Below are positions 25,826 through 34,317 of a stretch of DNA of 42,322 nucleotides, one piece after another. The notes under the pieces are model-generated. The model was given only the letters and a program-made list of their open reading frames with translations, had not been told where the DNA came from and made no database searches. Location of the stretch: positions 1 to 42,322 of the forward strand of contig JANYFH010000111.1 of the NCBI GenBank assembly GCA_025362705.1, read 5' to 3'. Within the stretch, counting starts at the first letter, position 1; each line of letters starts with the position of its first letter. The position numbers and the translations under genes are program-made. The DNA comes from Betaproteobacteria bacterium (GTDB lineage: Bacteria; Pseudomonadota; Gammaproteobacteria; Burkholderiales; Usitatibacteraceae).

Positions 25826-26590
25826 TCAGAGATTGACGCTTTTCTGGCTACGAACCTCGTAGCCAGGTAGCGCAAGGACACGGACCTGAATACTTTTTAA
25901 CTGCGCGCCTTGTGGAATTTTAAACCGACCGTCTACTTTTTGATAATAGCGGAAATCAATTTCACCCCCCGGACCGCGTATCTCAGCGTCCGATGGAAAG
26001 CTGAGAGCGGTTTGTTGCGTACCCATTTGAATCCGTGCAATCACCTGCACTTTACCCTTGAAATCCTGCTTGCGCTGTCCACCCTGGGTCAGGAGCATGC
26101 GAAAGCGAAATTCATTCGGTAGCGCATCTGCTTCGATTTTCAGGTTGGCAATATTTAAGCCTTCGGGCACGTTTCCTGAGGACATGATATTGCGCAAAAA
26201 AGCCAAGTCCTCTTTGAGGCCCGAATTCTCGTCCTGAATCTGGCCAAGGTTTTTGGCAAGTTCCGACTGCGCGGATTGCTCAACCTTGAGTTGACCTTCG
26301 CGCTCGTTAAGCAACGTTTTGGTGAGATCGAATTCACGTTTGATGCGCTCATTCTCACTGGTCAGCTTGGCAATTTGTGCTGTCGCCTCTTCGCGGTTAA
26401 AGCCGGTAATCTTGTAACTATTGTCCACTAAGTACCATGCGACAGCGCCCGCAACGCCCATCATCAGACCGTATCCCGCAAATTTCATGTACCAGGGCGA
26501 GTGGCGCTTGATTGCCACCTTTTCGGAGCGAATTCCGATCTTGGAACGAATTTTTCGCCATGCACCACGAAGCTTCATTTCGCTCAACAT
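25826..26590 (-). CDS. DUF6776-like membrane-anchored coiled-coil protein
   Basis: 254 residues. Layout: a basic cytoplasmic start (MKLRGAWRKIRSKIGIRSEK), one membrane helix at about 34-52, a coiled coil from about 60 to 130 with heptads rich in Leu, Ile, Glu and Lys, then a beta-rich C-terminal domain (FRFRMLLTQGGQRK..., ending EVRSQKSVNL) presumably in the periplasm. I believe this is the Burkholderiales family DUF6776; the number is from memory. It is translationally linked to bactofilin, suggesting a membrane tether or envelope partner for the bactofilin polymer. The ATG has AAGGAG at 11 nt, somewhat far. Confidence 0.7.
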   Translation of the reverse strand: MLSEMKLRGAWRKIRSKIGIRSEKVAIKRHSPWYMKFAGYGLMMGVAGAVAWYLVDNSYKITGFNREEATAQIAKLTSENERIKREFDLTKTLLNEREGQLKVEQSAQSELAKNLGQIQDENSGLKEDLAFLRNIMSSGNVPEGLNIANLKIEADALPNEFRFRMLLTQGGQRKQDFKGKVQVIARIQMGTQQTALSFPSDAEIRGPGGEIDFRYYQKVDGRFKIPQGAQLKSIQVRVLALPGYEVRSQKSVNL

Positions 26591-26656
26591 TGGAGAGCTT
26601 GCTCCTTTGACCTAATTGATGCCTGTGAAACCACTGGTACGCGCACTTCCAAATAA

Positions 26657-26684
26657 GGAAAAAGCCGCGACAGCGGCTTTTTCC
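26657..26684 (-). terminator. Terminator after rpsI
   Basis: Perfect 12-bp stem GGAAAAAGCCGC (26657-26668)/GCGGCTTTTTCC (26673-26684) with a GACA loop, 20 nt after the rpsI stop on the minus strand. Confidence 0.85.
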
Positions 26685-26704
26685 ATTGAAAAAGCACGTT
26701 GCGC

Positions 26705-27097
26705 TTAGCGTTTCGAGAACTGTTTGCGACGACGCGCTTTGTGGAAACCAACTTTCTTGCGTTCCACTTCACGTGCATCGCGTGTAACCAGACCCGCCTT
26801 GGAGAGTTGCGGTTTCAAGGTTGCATCATAGTCAATCAGTGCACGCGTAATGCCATGACGCACCGCACCAGCCTGACCAGATTCGCCGCCGCCAAGTACC
26901 GTGACCATAATGTCGAACTTGTCTACGCTGCCAACAAGTTCCAAAGGCTGGCGCACCACCATGCGACCAGTTTCGCGGGAAAAATATATATCCAGCGGCT
27001 TGTCGTTGACCACGATGTCGCCCTTGCCAGGCTTCATGAATACACGTGCCACCGCGCTCTTGCGACGGCCCGTTCCGTAATGATATTTACCGACCAT
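26705..27097 (-). CDS. rpsI: 30S ribosomal protein uS9
   Basis: 130 residues, exactly the E. coli length. Begins YHYGTGRRKSAVARVFMKPG and ends in the basic tail RRRKQFSKR that reaches the P-site tRNA. It follows rplM by 18 bp in the classical rplM-rpsI operon. AAGGAA precedes the ATG by about 10 nt. A strong terminator follows. Confidence 0.98.
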   Translation of the reverse strand: MVGKYHYGTGRRKSAVARVFMKPGKGDIVVNDKPLDIYFSRETGRMVVRQPLELVGSVDKFDIMVTVLGGGESGQAGAVRHGITRALIDYDATLKPQLSKAGLVTRDAREVERKKVGFHKARRRKQFSKR

Positions 27098-27115
27098 ATT
27101 CGCTGTTCCTTAGGC

Positions 27116-27544
27116 TTAGATCTTGAGTTCTTTGGGTTGCTGGGCACTGTGCGGATGCGTACCACCTGCATACACTTTCAGCTTCTTGATCATTGCGTAG
27201 CCCAGCGGACCTTTCGGTAACATTCCCTTGACGGCCTTTTCGAGGACGCGCTCAGGATGCTTTTGCTGGAGCTTGTTGAAGTTAGTTTCGTAGATGCCGC
27301 CTGGATATCCAGTGTGGCGGTAGTAGGTCTTTTGCTCACCTTTGTTGCCGGTGACACGCAGTTTTTCCACGTTCGTGACGACGATAAAATCACCAGTATC
27401 GACGTGTGGTGTGTACTCGGGCTTATGCTTGCCGCGCAAACGCAGGGCTACGGCTGAAGCAAGACGACCCAGGATTTGGTCGGTCGCATCAACGTGGAGC
27501 CAGTCATGCACGACTTCGTGTGGCTTGGCAGAAAATGTTTTCAT
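27116..27544 (-). CDS. rplM: 50S ribosomal protein uL13
   Basis: 142 residues from the ATG at 27544 (MKTFSAKPHEVVHDWLHVDA), matching the E. coli length; the frame stays open upstream to 27670 but that part is leader. Family motifs: GRLASAVALRLRGKHKP, KTYYRHTGYPGG, AVKGMLPKGPLG and YAGGTHPHSAQQP. Binds 23S rRNA early in assembly. Only a weak GCGAG precedes the start. Expression comes from the consensus promoter at 27715-27744 through a leader of about 160 nt. Confidence 0.97.
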   Translation of the reverse strand: MKTFSAKPHEVVHDWLHVDATDQILGRLASAVALRLRGKHKPEYTPHVDTGDFIVVTNVEKLRVTGNKGEQKTYYRHTGYPGGIYETNFNKLQQKHPERVLEKAVKGMLPKGPLGYAMIKKLKVYAGGTHPHSAQQPKELKI

Positions 27545-27708
27545 TGCAGTACTCGCTAGTATGGCGCTGCGTGGTTTATGGCTACCACCGGGCAGCTGAC
27601 CGGATGCTTGTAAATAATTGTCGGAAATCCATGCTGTTTGGACACCCTTGCGGGGACACCACGGCAACAATCCTTATCGCCAAGCAAACGGGGGGGTACT
27701 TGGCAGAA
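27545..27708 (-). promoter_or_regulatory. Long 5' leader of rplM-rpsI mRNA, possible r-protein autoregulatory site
   Basis: From the predicted start near 27708 to the ATG lie about 160 nt without a gene. The 5' end can form a hairpin, GCCAAG/CTTGGC (27679-27684 with 27699-27704), with seven consecutive C residues in its RNA loop. Leader length and structure suit feedback control by L13, known in E. coli, but no homology to a described leader was tested. Confidence 0.4.
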
Positions 27709-27714
27709 CTCGAA

Positions 27715-27744
27715 ATTATAGTAAATTCAAGCACTCCGTGTCAA
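27715..27744 (-). promoter_or_regulatory. Consensus sigma-70 promoter of rplM-rpsI
   Basis: Perfect TTGACA (27739-27744), 18-bp spacer, perfect TATAAT (27715-27720) on the minus strand: the strongest promoter visible in the window. Confidence 0.85.
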
Positions 27745-27820
27745 TTTTGTCTTGGTCGGCTCAGTTACGCTCAAATCCCGGTTGCGTTGGATATACACTA
27801 TGGAACCTCTGGAGGAATCT

Positions 27821-28249
27821 TTGAAAGCACGCATTAAATGGATTGAAAACGTCGCTTTTTTGGGCGAAAGCGAAAGCGGCCATGCTTTCGTCATGGATGG
27901 CTCGCCTGAGGCCGGCGGACGAAATCTCGGTCCACGTCCGATGGAAACGGTACTCATCGGAACCGGTGCCTGTAGCGCCTACGATGTCGTGCATATCCTC
28001 AAGAAAGGACGTGAACAGGTAACAGACTGCGTGGTAGAGCTACAGGCGGAAAGAGCGCCCATTGACCCTAAGGTCTTTGTCTCGATCCATTTTCATTTTA
28101 TTGTGAGTGGCAATGGCTTGAATCCTGGCAAAGTCGAACGTGCCGTCAAACTGTCCGCAGAAGTCTATTGTTCTGCTTCAGCGATGCTAGCCAAAACGGC
28201 ACAAATTACCCACGACTTCGAAATCCGGCAAGCGGCCACCACCAGTTAG
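27821..28249 (+). CDS. OsmC family protein (YhfA-like)
   Basis: 142 residues from a TTG start. GGAGG at 27811-27815 stands 5 nt before the TTG, and the protein then begins KARIKWIENVAFLGESESGH, as YhfA-type proteins do; the in-frame ATG at 27800 lacks a ribosome site. The fold markers are PEAGGRNLGPRPMETVL and the two cysteines in GACSAYDV and VYCSASAML, which in OsmC/Ohr enzymes form the thiol peroxidase centre. In the YhfA branch the substrate is unknown. It diverges from rplM and converges with coq7, with only 5 bp between the stops. Confidence 0.9.
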   Translation: MKARIKWIENVAFLGESESGHAFVMDGSPEAGGRNLGPRPMETVLIGTGACSAYDVVHILKKGREQVTDCVVELQAERAPIDPKVFVSIHFHFIVSGNGLNPGKVERAVKLSAEVYCSASAMLAKTAQITHDFEIRQAATTS

Positions 28250-28254
28250 CGCGA

Positions 28255-28905
28255 TCAAATCCAGTATGTGGATCCGGTCATCACGCGCGAGAACATGGAC
28301 ATCGCCGTCTTAATCGGTCTTGGTAGTGGCATTGCTCCGAGTTGCGAACCAGATTGACCGTGGCGAATCTCGTCTTCGCGCATTGTTTCAATAATTACGC
28401 GACTACGCGTGTCGGTTGGAGAAATGCGTCCGAGATGGTTATGCAGATGTGTTTCTACCTGTCGCTCGGTCTCGACCAGGAATCCCATACTCCATTTGTC
28501 CCCCAATAATCCAGACACAACGCCAACGCTGAAGGCACCCGCATAAAACAAAGGGAGCAATCGACTCTTGTCACCACCCATTTCTCCGAGGCGTGACTCG
28601 CACCAGGCAAGGTGGTCGTGCTCCTCCTTCGCTGCCTGAACAAGCAGCGATCTCGTCTGATCTGCCATTGCGACCAGCGCCTGGCCTTGGTATAGCGCCT
28701 GCGCACAGACCTCTCCACAATGGTTCACGCGCATGAGCCGGATAGACTCTGCAATCGCCGCCTTATCGGCTACCGGATCAGCAGCATCGGGATTAGCAAT
28801 GGATGGCAACGGCTGGGGTCGCCCGGAACGTGCTTTTGCAAACATAGTTCTCATGCCGGTATCCAGCTCACAAATCAGGCGGTCTCGCAAATTCATTTTT
28901 TGCAT
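28255..28905 (-). CDS. coq7: 3-demethoxyubiquinol 3-hydroxylase (Coq7)
   Basis: 216 residues, ferritin-like di-iron hydroxylase acting at C6 of the ubiquinone ring. Iron ligands by position: E65 (NHCGEVCA), E95 and H98 (KEEHDHL), E147 (FLVETERQ), E179 and H182 (EDEIRHG). Coq7 replaces the flavin enzyme UbiF in many alpha- and betaproteobacteria. The start is uncertain: ATG at 28905 or 28896, neither with a Shine-Dalgarno, and the porin terminator ends only 6 nt before the first. Two flavin hydroxylases at 38872-41195 could supply the other ring positions. Confidence 0.94.
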   Translation of the reverse strand: MQKMNLRDRLICELDTGMRTMFAKARSGRPQPLPSIANPDAADPVADKAAIAESIRLMRVNHCGEVCAQALYQGQALVAMADQTRSLLVQAAKEEHDHLAWCESRLGEMGGDKSRLLPLFYAGAFSVGVVSGLLGDKWSMGFLVETERQVETHLHNHLGRISPTDTRSRVIIETMREDEIRHGQSGSQLGAMPLPRPIKTAMSMFSRVMTGSTYWI

Positions 28906-28911
28906 TCAAAA

Positions 28912-28941
28912 AAAAACGGGCACCCAAAGGTGCCCGTTTTT
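28912..28941 (-). terminator. Terminator after the porin gene
   Basis: Perfect 13-bp stem AAAAACGGGCACC (28912-28924)/GGTGCCCGTTTTT (28929-28941), loop CAAA, followed on the minus strand by more T residues. It lies 20 nt after the porin stop and immediately before coq7. Confidence 0.9.
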
Positions 28942-28961
28942 GTGGTCTCAAACTAAACGGT

Positions 28962-30059
28962 TTAGAACGTGTGGCGCAGACCTACACCCATACCCTTTGG
29001 ATCAGCATCAACTACAATGCCCGGCAATCCAGATGCATTCAAGCCAACGTTTGCCGCCACATTGTTCTTGAGCGAAGCATAGCGTGCCATGAAGGTCGTT
29101 CTCTTGGAGAAGTTGTAGTTATATCCAACGGTCGAAAGTTTGCTTTCCGGCTGAATAACACCGGCCGTCGTCAAGCCACCGTCCTTTAACCGCCCAACCG
29201 TGGCCATGAACTGATGCATGCCGACGGTATAGGTAAGTGAGGCTTGATACGCTTTCTTGTCCGTGCGGTCGGTCGACCTGATTTTCTGCGTCAACGCACC
29301 GATTTTGAACGGGCCGAAGACAAAAGTCGCTGCGAGATTTTGCCCCTTTTCGGTCACACCAGCAGTAACCGCCGCTCCACGCGTGTCTTTATGCTTCTCG
29401 TTAGCGTAATTGATTCTGAACGGGCCAGCAGCGTAGTCGATGCTTGCGCTGACGGAGTTCGGATTGGTCGTCGCGGTTTTACCTTCATCTGCGCCGTACA
29501 TCGCACGAAGTGAAAAACCATTGATGTTCGGCGACCAGTATTGAACCATGTTGACTTCACGGCGATTAAAATCGCTCGTATTGATCACTGCCAACTGATT
29601 GCCGATGGTGTTCTGCTCATAAGGATCGACGAAAATCGCGGAGAGTTTGAACGGGCTGTCCCAACGTCCGATGATGACGCTACCGAAGCCACCTTGCAGA
29701 CCAACACCGCTATTACGTCCGGAAACAGGGCTGTTGTTGATATTGATAGGGGTTGCGGCTGGAGCGGGGTTCAATGCGCTCACAGACGTGACGTTTTCTT
29801 CCGGAGTGAAACCCATTTCCAGTTGGAAGAACGCTTTCAGTCCACCGCCGACATCTTCAGTACCGCGAATACCGATCAAGGATGACTCGTTTACCACCGT
29901 TGTCCTTCTTGACACCGATGTCGCACCACCTTCGGCTTTCACGCTGTTGACCATTTCCCAGGCGCGACCATAGAGGGTCACGGGGTTAGCCGATTGCGCC
30001 ATGACGGCCGGGGCGAATGTTGCGCCAGCGACAGCGAGTGCGATCAATTTTTTGTTCAT
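28962..30059 (-). CDS. Gram-negative general porin (Burkholderia/Neisseria type)
   Basis: 365 residues from the ATG at 30059, chosen for the AAGGAG (30067-30072) 7 nt upstream and the signal peptide MNKKLIALAVAGATFAPAVMA. The mature chain starts QSANPVTLYGRAWEMVNSV and shows porin-4 features: SLIGIRGTEDVGGGLKAFFQLEMGF, SPFKLSAIFVDPYEQNTIG in the constriction loop region, and a last strand GMGVGLRHTF ending in Phe. It forms a 16-stranded trimeric barrel for small solutes. It is a single-gene unit between trpC and a strong terminator. The 290-bp upstream gap (30060-30349) contains the trpC hairpin and no clear porin promoter. Confidence 0.93.
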   Translation of the reverse strand: MNKKLIALAVAGATFAPAVMAQSANPVTLYGRAWEMVNSVKAEGGATSVSRRTTVVNESSLIGIRGTEDVGGGLKAFFQLEMGFTPEENVTSVSALNPAPAATPININNSPVSGRNSGVGLQGGFGSVIIGRWDSPFKLSAIFVDPYEQNTIGNQLAVINTSDFNRREVNMVQYWSPNINGFSLRAMYGADEGKTATTNPNSVSASIDYAAGPFRINYANEKHKDTRGAAVTAGVTEKGQNLAATFVFGPFKIGALTQKIRSTDRTDKKAYQASLTYTVGMHQFMATVGRLKDGGLTTAGVIQPESKLSTVGYNYNFSKRTTFMARYASLKNNVAANVGLNASGLPGIVVDADPKGMGVGLRHTF

Positions 30060-30283
30060 CAAAAATCTCCTTAGGGTTAAGTTGAGGCTTTTTAATTCTT
30101 CACAACACAAAAACCTCTTGGGGTAGAGCATGCCACCTGTACGTTGCGCCAAACCGGCTAACACCCACGTAGCAACTTCTCCCACCATCGTAATGCCAAA
30201 ATCTTTTGAGAAGCCGCCGTCATATTGCCAAATTTAGCGCACTTGCTCAAGTGAACACTGTGAAATTAGCCACAGCAAAGGCA

Positions 30284-30307
30284 GCCTGTTGCGTTTGCGC
30301 AACAGGC
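30284..30307 (-). terminator. Hairpin after trpC, probable terminator with weak T-tract
   Basis: Perfect 10-bp stem GCCTGTTGCG (30284-30293)/CGCAACAGGC (30298-30307), 42 nt after the trpC stop. On the minus strand it is followed by TGCCTTTGC, a poor U-tract. A second small palindrome CACTTG-CT-CAAGTG lies at 30240-30253. Confidence 0.5.
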
Positions 30308-30349
30308 ACGCTTATCGCCGCAATACACGACACCTCAATCACAGGCAAG

Positions 30350-31171
30350 TTATCGCAGTGTGTCTGCAAAGAGCATCATGAGGGCAGCACCCGGATCGGA
30401 TGATTCCATCAACGCACCTCCAACAAGGTAAGTGCCTACTCCGCAACCGTACATCTTCTTCACGATGGCAATATCGGAAATGCCGCTTTCAGTCACCAAA
30501 ATTCTATCCGGAGGAACAAGCTCCTTTAGCGTTAGCGTAGTTTCAATATTTGTCTTGAATTGCTTCAGATCGCGATTATTAATGCCAATCAATGGCGTCT
30601 TGAGCATGAGTGCTTGTTGCAGTTCATCTGCTTGATGAGACTCCGCAAGCACAGCCAGGCCAAGTCCTGCAGCAAGTGCCTCCCATTCCACAAACGCTTC
30701 AACGGGCACCGCCCCCATGATAAACAGAACCGCATCAGCGCCCATCGCCCGGGCTTCGACGATTTGATACGGATCCACAATAAAGTCTTTCCGAAGCACC
30801 GGCAAACGGCAAGCCGCACGCGCTGCGACCAAGTCTTCCATTGATCCTTGAAAGTACTCACTGTCGGTGAGTACTGAAAGGCAGGCAGCACCGTGCGCCT
30901 CATAGCTTTGCGCAAATCTGGCCGGCTCAAACGTTGCGCCGACTCCCGCAAGGCCTGCGCGGAAAACCCCGGCGCTGGGACTGGCTTTCTTGATTTCTGC
31001 AATCACCGCCGCCTTACCTGCCGCGCGCTTGGCGCGAATCGCGCCAACAAAATCGCGCGTTGGTTGCATATCCCTGACGAGTGCTTCTATTTCCGCCAGT
31101 GGCCGCCTCAGCTTCGCCTCGACAACTTCGCGACGCTTGGTCGCAAGGATTTTTTTCAGGATATCCGACAT
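30350..31171 (-). CDS. trpC: Indole-3-glycerol-phosphate synthase
   Basis: 273 residues. Conserved pieces: ILKKILATKRREVVEAK at the start, VIAEIKKASPSAG (catalytic Lys and phosphate loop), VLRKDFIVDPYQI, IGINNRDLKQF and VTESGISD. It closes the indole ring from carboxyphenylamino-deoxyribulose phosphate. It is the monofunctional form, not fused to TrpF as in E. coli. It starts 35 bp after trpD with GGAG 10 nt before the ATG and is the last gene of the unit; trpF, trpB and trpA are not in the window. Confidence 0.97.
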   Translation of the reverse strand: MSDILKKILATKRREVVEAKLRRPLAEIEALVRDMQPTRDFVGAIRAKRAAGKAAVIAEIKKASPSAGVFRAGLAGVGATFEPARFAQSYEAHGAACLSVLTDSEYFQGSMEDLVAARAACRLPVLRKDFIVDPYQIVEARAMGADAVLFIMGAVPVEAFVEWEALAAGLGLAVLAESHQADELQQALMLKTPLIGINNRDLKQFKTNIETTLTLKELVPPDRILVTESGISDIAIVKKMYGCGVGTYLVGGALMESSDPGAALMMLFADTLR

Positions 31172-31206
31172 GCGTAGCGGTCTCCGGCCAGCCTTTCGAA
31201 GGAAAT

Positions 31207-32229
31207 CTAAATTGCCGACGAGAATTTGACGAGCGCGTCAAGCTTCGCACGTGCTTTTCCGCTCTCGATCATTTCGCGCGCCTTGGTGACACCACCCCAC
31301 AAATCATTTGCCAAACCCGCAACATAGATCGCCGCCCCGGCATTGAGCATCACGATGTCCTTTGCCGGGCCGGACTTATTGTCCAGCACACCCAGCACCA
31401 TTTCTTTCGACGACTCTTTGTCCTTCGCCTTGATCGCCTCAATCGGAGCGATATCGAGCCCGAATTGCTTGGGTTCAATTTTGAACTCAGTGACAAAACC
31501 GTGTTTTAGTTCGGCCACCAGAGTGGGCCCTGAAATCGTGATCTCGTCGAGTCCATCTTCTCCATGTACTACCATGACATGTTTCGAACCCAGCTCTTTC
31601 AACACGCGCGCCTGAATACCGACCAGATCGCTGTGAAATACGCCCATCAACTGGTTAGGGGCACCGGCTGGATTCGTCAACGGGCCAAGAATATTGAGAA
31701 TCGTGCGCATACCCAGTTCTTTCCTAATCGGCGCAGCGTATTTCATCGCGGGGTGATGAATTGGCGCGAACATGAAACCCAATCCAACCTGTTTGATCGA
31801 CTCTGCAACCTGCGCGGGCGACAGATTCACATTCACGCCCAGTACTTCCAATACGTCGGCGCTACCTGATTGCGAGGACACCGAGCGACCCCCGTGTTTC
31901 GCAACGCGTGCGCCAGCAGCAGCAGCGACGAACGCTGTGGCAGTTGAAATGTTAAACGTATGCGATTTATCACCGCCTGTGCCACAGGTATCCACCAGAT
32001 TCGGCAAGTCACCAACATCAACTTTGGTGGAGAATTCGCGCATCACTTTCGCGGCAGCCGCAATTTCGGACACCGTCTCGGTCTTCACATGCAGGCCCAT
32101 GAGAATTGCGGAAAGTTGTACCGGTGTGACCTTGCCTTCCATGACTTGACGGAACAGATCGACCATTTCATCGAAGAATATCTCGCGTTTATCGGAAAGA
32201 CGGCTGATGGCTTCCTGTGCAGTAAACAT
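31207..32229 (-). CDS. trpD: Anthranilate phosphoribosyltransferase
   Basis: 340 residues from the ATG at 32229 (MFTAQEAISRL). AAGG stands 7 nt upstream, and the ATG is 2 nt after the trpG stop. A TTG two codons earlier would overlap that stop and is less likely. PRPP-binding motif DTCGTGGDKSHTFNIST and KHGGRSVSSQSGSADVLE are intact, as is GPLTNPAGA. It transfers phosphoribose to anthranilate. It is separate from trpG, unlike the fused enteric trpGD. Confidence 0.96.
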   Translation of the reverse strand: MFTAQEAISRLSDKREIFFDEMVDLFRQVMEGKVTPVQLSAILMGLHVKTETVSEIAAAAKVMREFSTKVDVGDLPNLVDTCGTGGDKSHTFNISTATAFVAAAAGARVAKHGGRSVSSQSGSADVLEVLGVNVNLSPAQVAESIKQVGLGFMFAPIHHPAMKYAAPIRKELGMRTILNILGPLTNPAGAPNQLMGVFHSDLVGIQARVLKELGSKHVMVVHGEDGLDEITISGPTLVAELKHGFVTEFKIEPKQFGLDIAPIEAIKAKDKESSKEMVLGVLDNKSGPAKDIVMLNAGAAIYVAGLANDLWGGVTKAREMIESGKARAKLDALVKFSSAI

Positions 32230-32231
32230 AT

Positions 32232-32801
32232 TCAAACCTTCATCCTTAGAAAATTCTCCAATAACGCATGACCATGTTCGGTCATGATCGATTCAGGATG
32301 GAACTGCACGCCCTCCACAGCGAGCGTCTTGTGCCGCAATCCCATGATCTCGCCGTCGTCGGTCCACGCAGTCACTTCAAGACAATCAGGACAAGTTTCG
32401 CGCTCGATCACCAGCGAGTGGTAACGAGTGATTCGGTACGGTGATGGCAGGTCCGAGAATACACCTGCGCCGGTGTGGGTCATCTGCGAGGTTTTCCCAT
32501 GCATCAGCGTTTTCGCATGCACCACTCTGCCGCCAAACGCCTGCCCGATGCTTTGGTGTCCCAGGCACACACCCAGAATCGGGATTTTCCCCGCAAATTT
32601 TTCAACAGTGGGTACGGAAATCCCCGCCTCCGTCGGTGAACAAGGCCCCGGTGAAATCACGATTCGCGCAGGTGCGAGTTTTTCGATATCCAGCAGCGAA
32701 ATTTCATCGTTTCGCTTGACCAGCACATCTTCGCCCAGTTCGCCAAAATACTGAACCAGGTTGAACGTAAAGCTATCGTAGTTATCGATCATGAGTAACA
32801 T
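32232..32801 (-). CDS. trpG: Anthranilate synthase glutamine amidotransferase subunit
   Basis: 189 residues. Start at 32801 (MLLMIDNYDSFTFNL): GAGGAG is 5 nt upstream, overlapping the trpE end; a second ATG at 32792 is the alternative. The longer open frame upstream only shadows trpE. Catalytic triad C79 (GVCLGHQSIGQ), H168 and E170 (QFHPES). It supplies ammonia from glutamine to TrpE and may also serve PabB, as shared TrpG/PabA proteins do in several bacteria. The gene follows trpE by 10 bp. Confidence 0.96.
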   Translation of the reverse strand: MLLMIDNYDSFTFNLVQYFGELGEDVLVKRNDEISLLDIEKLAPARIVISPGPCSPTEAGISVPTVEKFAGKIPILGVCLGHQSIGQAFGGRVVHAKTLMHGKTSQMTHTGAGVFSDLPSPYRITRYHSLVIERETCPDCLEVTAWTDDGEIMGLRHKTLAVEGVQFHPESIMTEHGHALLENFLRMKV

Positions 32802-32811
32802 TTTTCTCTCC

Positions 32812-34314
32812 TCACGATGGATTGGTGTCGATGCCGAGCGACACCATTTCGGCCGCGCGCAGCAGGGCACGTGCCTTGTTTTCGGTTTCCTGCCATTCGA
32901 GTTCTGGCACCGAATCGGCAACGATGCCCGCTGCCGCCTGCACGTAAAGCGTGCCGTCTTTGACAACACCGGTACGAATCGCAATCGCCAAATCCATGTT
33001 GCCGTTAAATCCAAGATACCCCGCTGCACCCGCATAAACGCCACGTTTGCTGGGTTCGAGTTCATCGATGATTTCCATCGCGCGCACTTTCGGCGTGCCC
33101 GCTACCGTACCGGCCGGAAAAGTCGCCCGCAGCAAATCGATCGGGCCAACGTCATCGCGAATTTCCGCGTCAACATTCGACACCAGATGCATCACATGCG
33201 AGTAACGCTCCACCACCATTTGTTCAGTCACTTTCACGCTGCCGGTTTTTGCGATGCGACCCAGGTCATTGCGACCAAGATCAATCAGCATCAAATGTTC
33301 CGCCAGTTCCTTGGGATCATTTTTCAATTCAATTTCGAGGGCGAGGTCGCGCTCAGTGGTATCGCCACGTTTGCGCGTGCCGGCAATCGGACGTACCGTC
33401 ACTTTGCTGCCTTCCTGGCGCACCAGAATTTCCGGCGAGGCGCCGACGATATGGAAGTCACCCATGTCGAAATAAAACATGTAGGGCGAAGGATTGATTG
33501 AGCGCAATGCCCGATACAGGTTGATCGGCGGCGCATCGAAGGATTGCGAAATCCGCTGCGAAATTTGCACTTGCATGATGTCGCCATCGACGATGTACTG
33601 CTTGCATTTCGCAACCGCCTTCAGAAATGCTTCCTTACCGATTTCGGATACCGGCTCTTGCGCCACAGCACCAGGCACGTACACGGGAAGCGGCGCGTGT
33701 TCGCGCAAACCCAGTCGCAGCGTGGTCAAACGTCGCTGCGCATTTACGAAAGCATTCTCGCGGGCGGGATCGGCGTATACGATCAAATGCAGCTTGCCGG
33801 AAAGATTGTCCACCACCGCAAGTTCGTCCGACAGCATCAATAAAATATCGGGTGTGCCGATCACGTCTTTTTTCAGGGCGTGCTCATCGAGTTCGAGCTT
33901 GTGCTCGACGTAGCGCACCGTGTCATAGCCAAAATAGCCGGCCAGCCCGCCGGCGAATCGGAGCGCGCCCTCAATCGGCGCTGCGTTGAAGCGCTTGCGA
34001 TATTTTTCAACAAACACCAGTGGGTCCTTGACGAAAACATGCTCCAGCGTCTCGGTCTGTCCGCCCGTTTTTGCCCGCACAATCGCGCATTCCTTGCCTT
34101 TTACCCGCAGCCATTCGCGCGCAGGCAAGCCGATGATTGAATAGCGCCCGAATCGCTCGCCGCCAATGACGGATTCGAGCAGATACGAAAACGGTTTATT
34201 GGCCAGCTTGAGATAGATCGACAGCGGCGTATCCAGGTCCGCGAAGGTCTCAAGCGTGACGGGGATTCGGTTGTAGCCCTGCGCGGCGAGTGCCGCGAAT
34301 TGAGTTTCGTTCAT
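32812..34314 (-). CDS. trpE: Anthranilate synthase component I
   Basis: 500 residues. The feedback site element LLES (45-48) in PFSYLLESVIGGERFGRYS indicates Trp-sensitive anthranilate synthase. The chorismate-binding domain has PSPYMFYFDMGDFHIVGASPE, RPIAGTRKRG, ELAEHLMLIDLGRNDLG and GTVAGTPKVRAMEII. It converts chorismate and ammonia to anthranilate. The ribosome site is a modest GGAAAA 3 to 8 nt before the ATG, and lies in the 3' arm of a long pairing with the leader peptide region (34318-34413), so its translation is probably Trp-responsive. Confidence 0.97.
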   Translation of the reverse strand: MNETQFAALAAQGYNRIPVTLETFADLDTPLSIYLKLANKPFSYLLESVIGGERFGRYSIIGLPAREWLRVKGKECAIVRAKTGGQTETLEHVFVKDPLVFVEKYRKRFNAAPIEGALRFAGGLAGYFGYDTVRYVEHKLELDEHALKKDVIGTPDILLMLSDELAVVDNLSGKLHLIVYADPARENAFVNAQRRLTTLRLGLREHAPLPVYVPGAVAQEPVSEIGKEAFLKAVAKCKQYIVDGDIMQVQISQRISQSFDAPPINLYRALRSINPSPYMFYFDMGDFHIVGASPEILVRQEGSKVTVRPIAGTRKRGDTTERDLALEIELKNDPKELAEHLMLIDLGRNDLGRIAKTGSVKVTEQMVVERYSHVMHLVSNVDAEIRDDVGPIDLLRATFPAGTVAGTPKVRAMEIIDELEPSKRGVYAGAAGYLGFNGNMDLAIAIRTGVVKDGTLYVQAAAGIVADSVPELEWQETENKARALLRAAEMVSLGIDTNPS

Positions 34315-34317
34315 GAT

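Noticed and set aside
27545..27670. In-frame 42-codon N-terminal extension of rplM
   Set aside because: L13 has a fixed length of 142 residues from 27544, and the upstream part is leader RNA downstream of a consensus promoter.
30060..30188. N-terminal extension of the porin frame
   Set aside because: The ATG at 30059 has AAGGAG and a perfect signal peptide; upstream codons are not porin-like.
32802..33065. Long N-terminal extension of trpG
   Set aside because: It overlaps trpE in another frame; the start at 32801 has a strong ribosome site and a family-like N-terminus.
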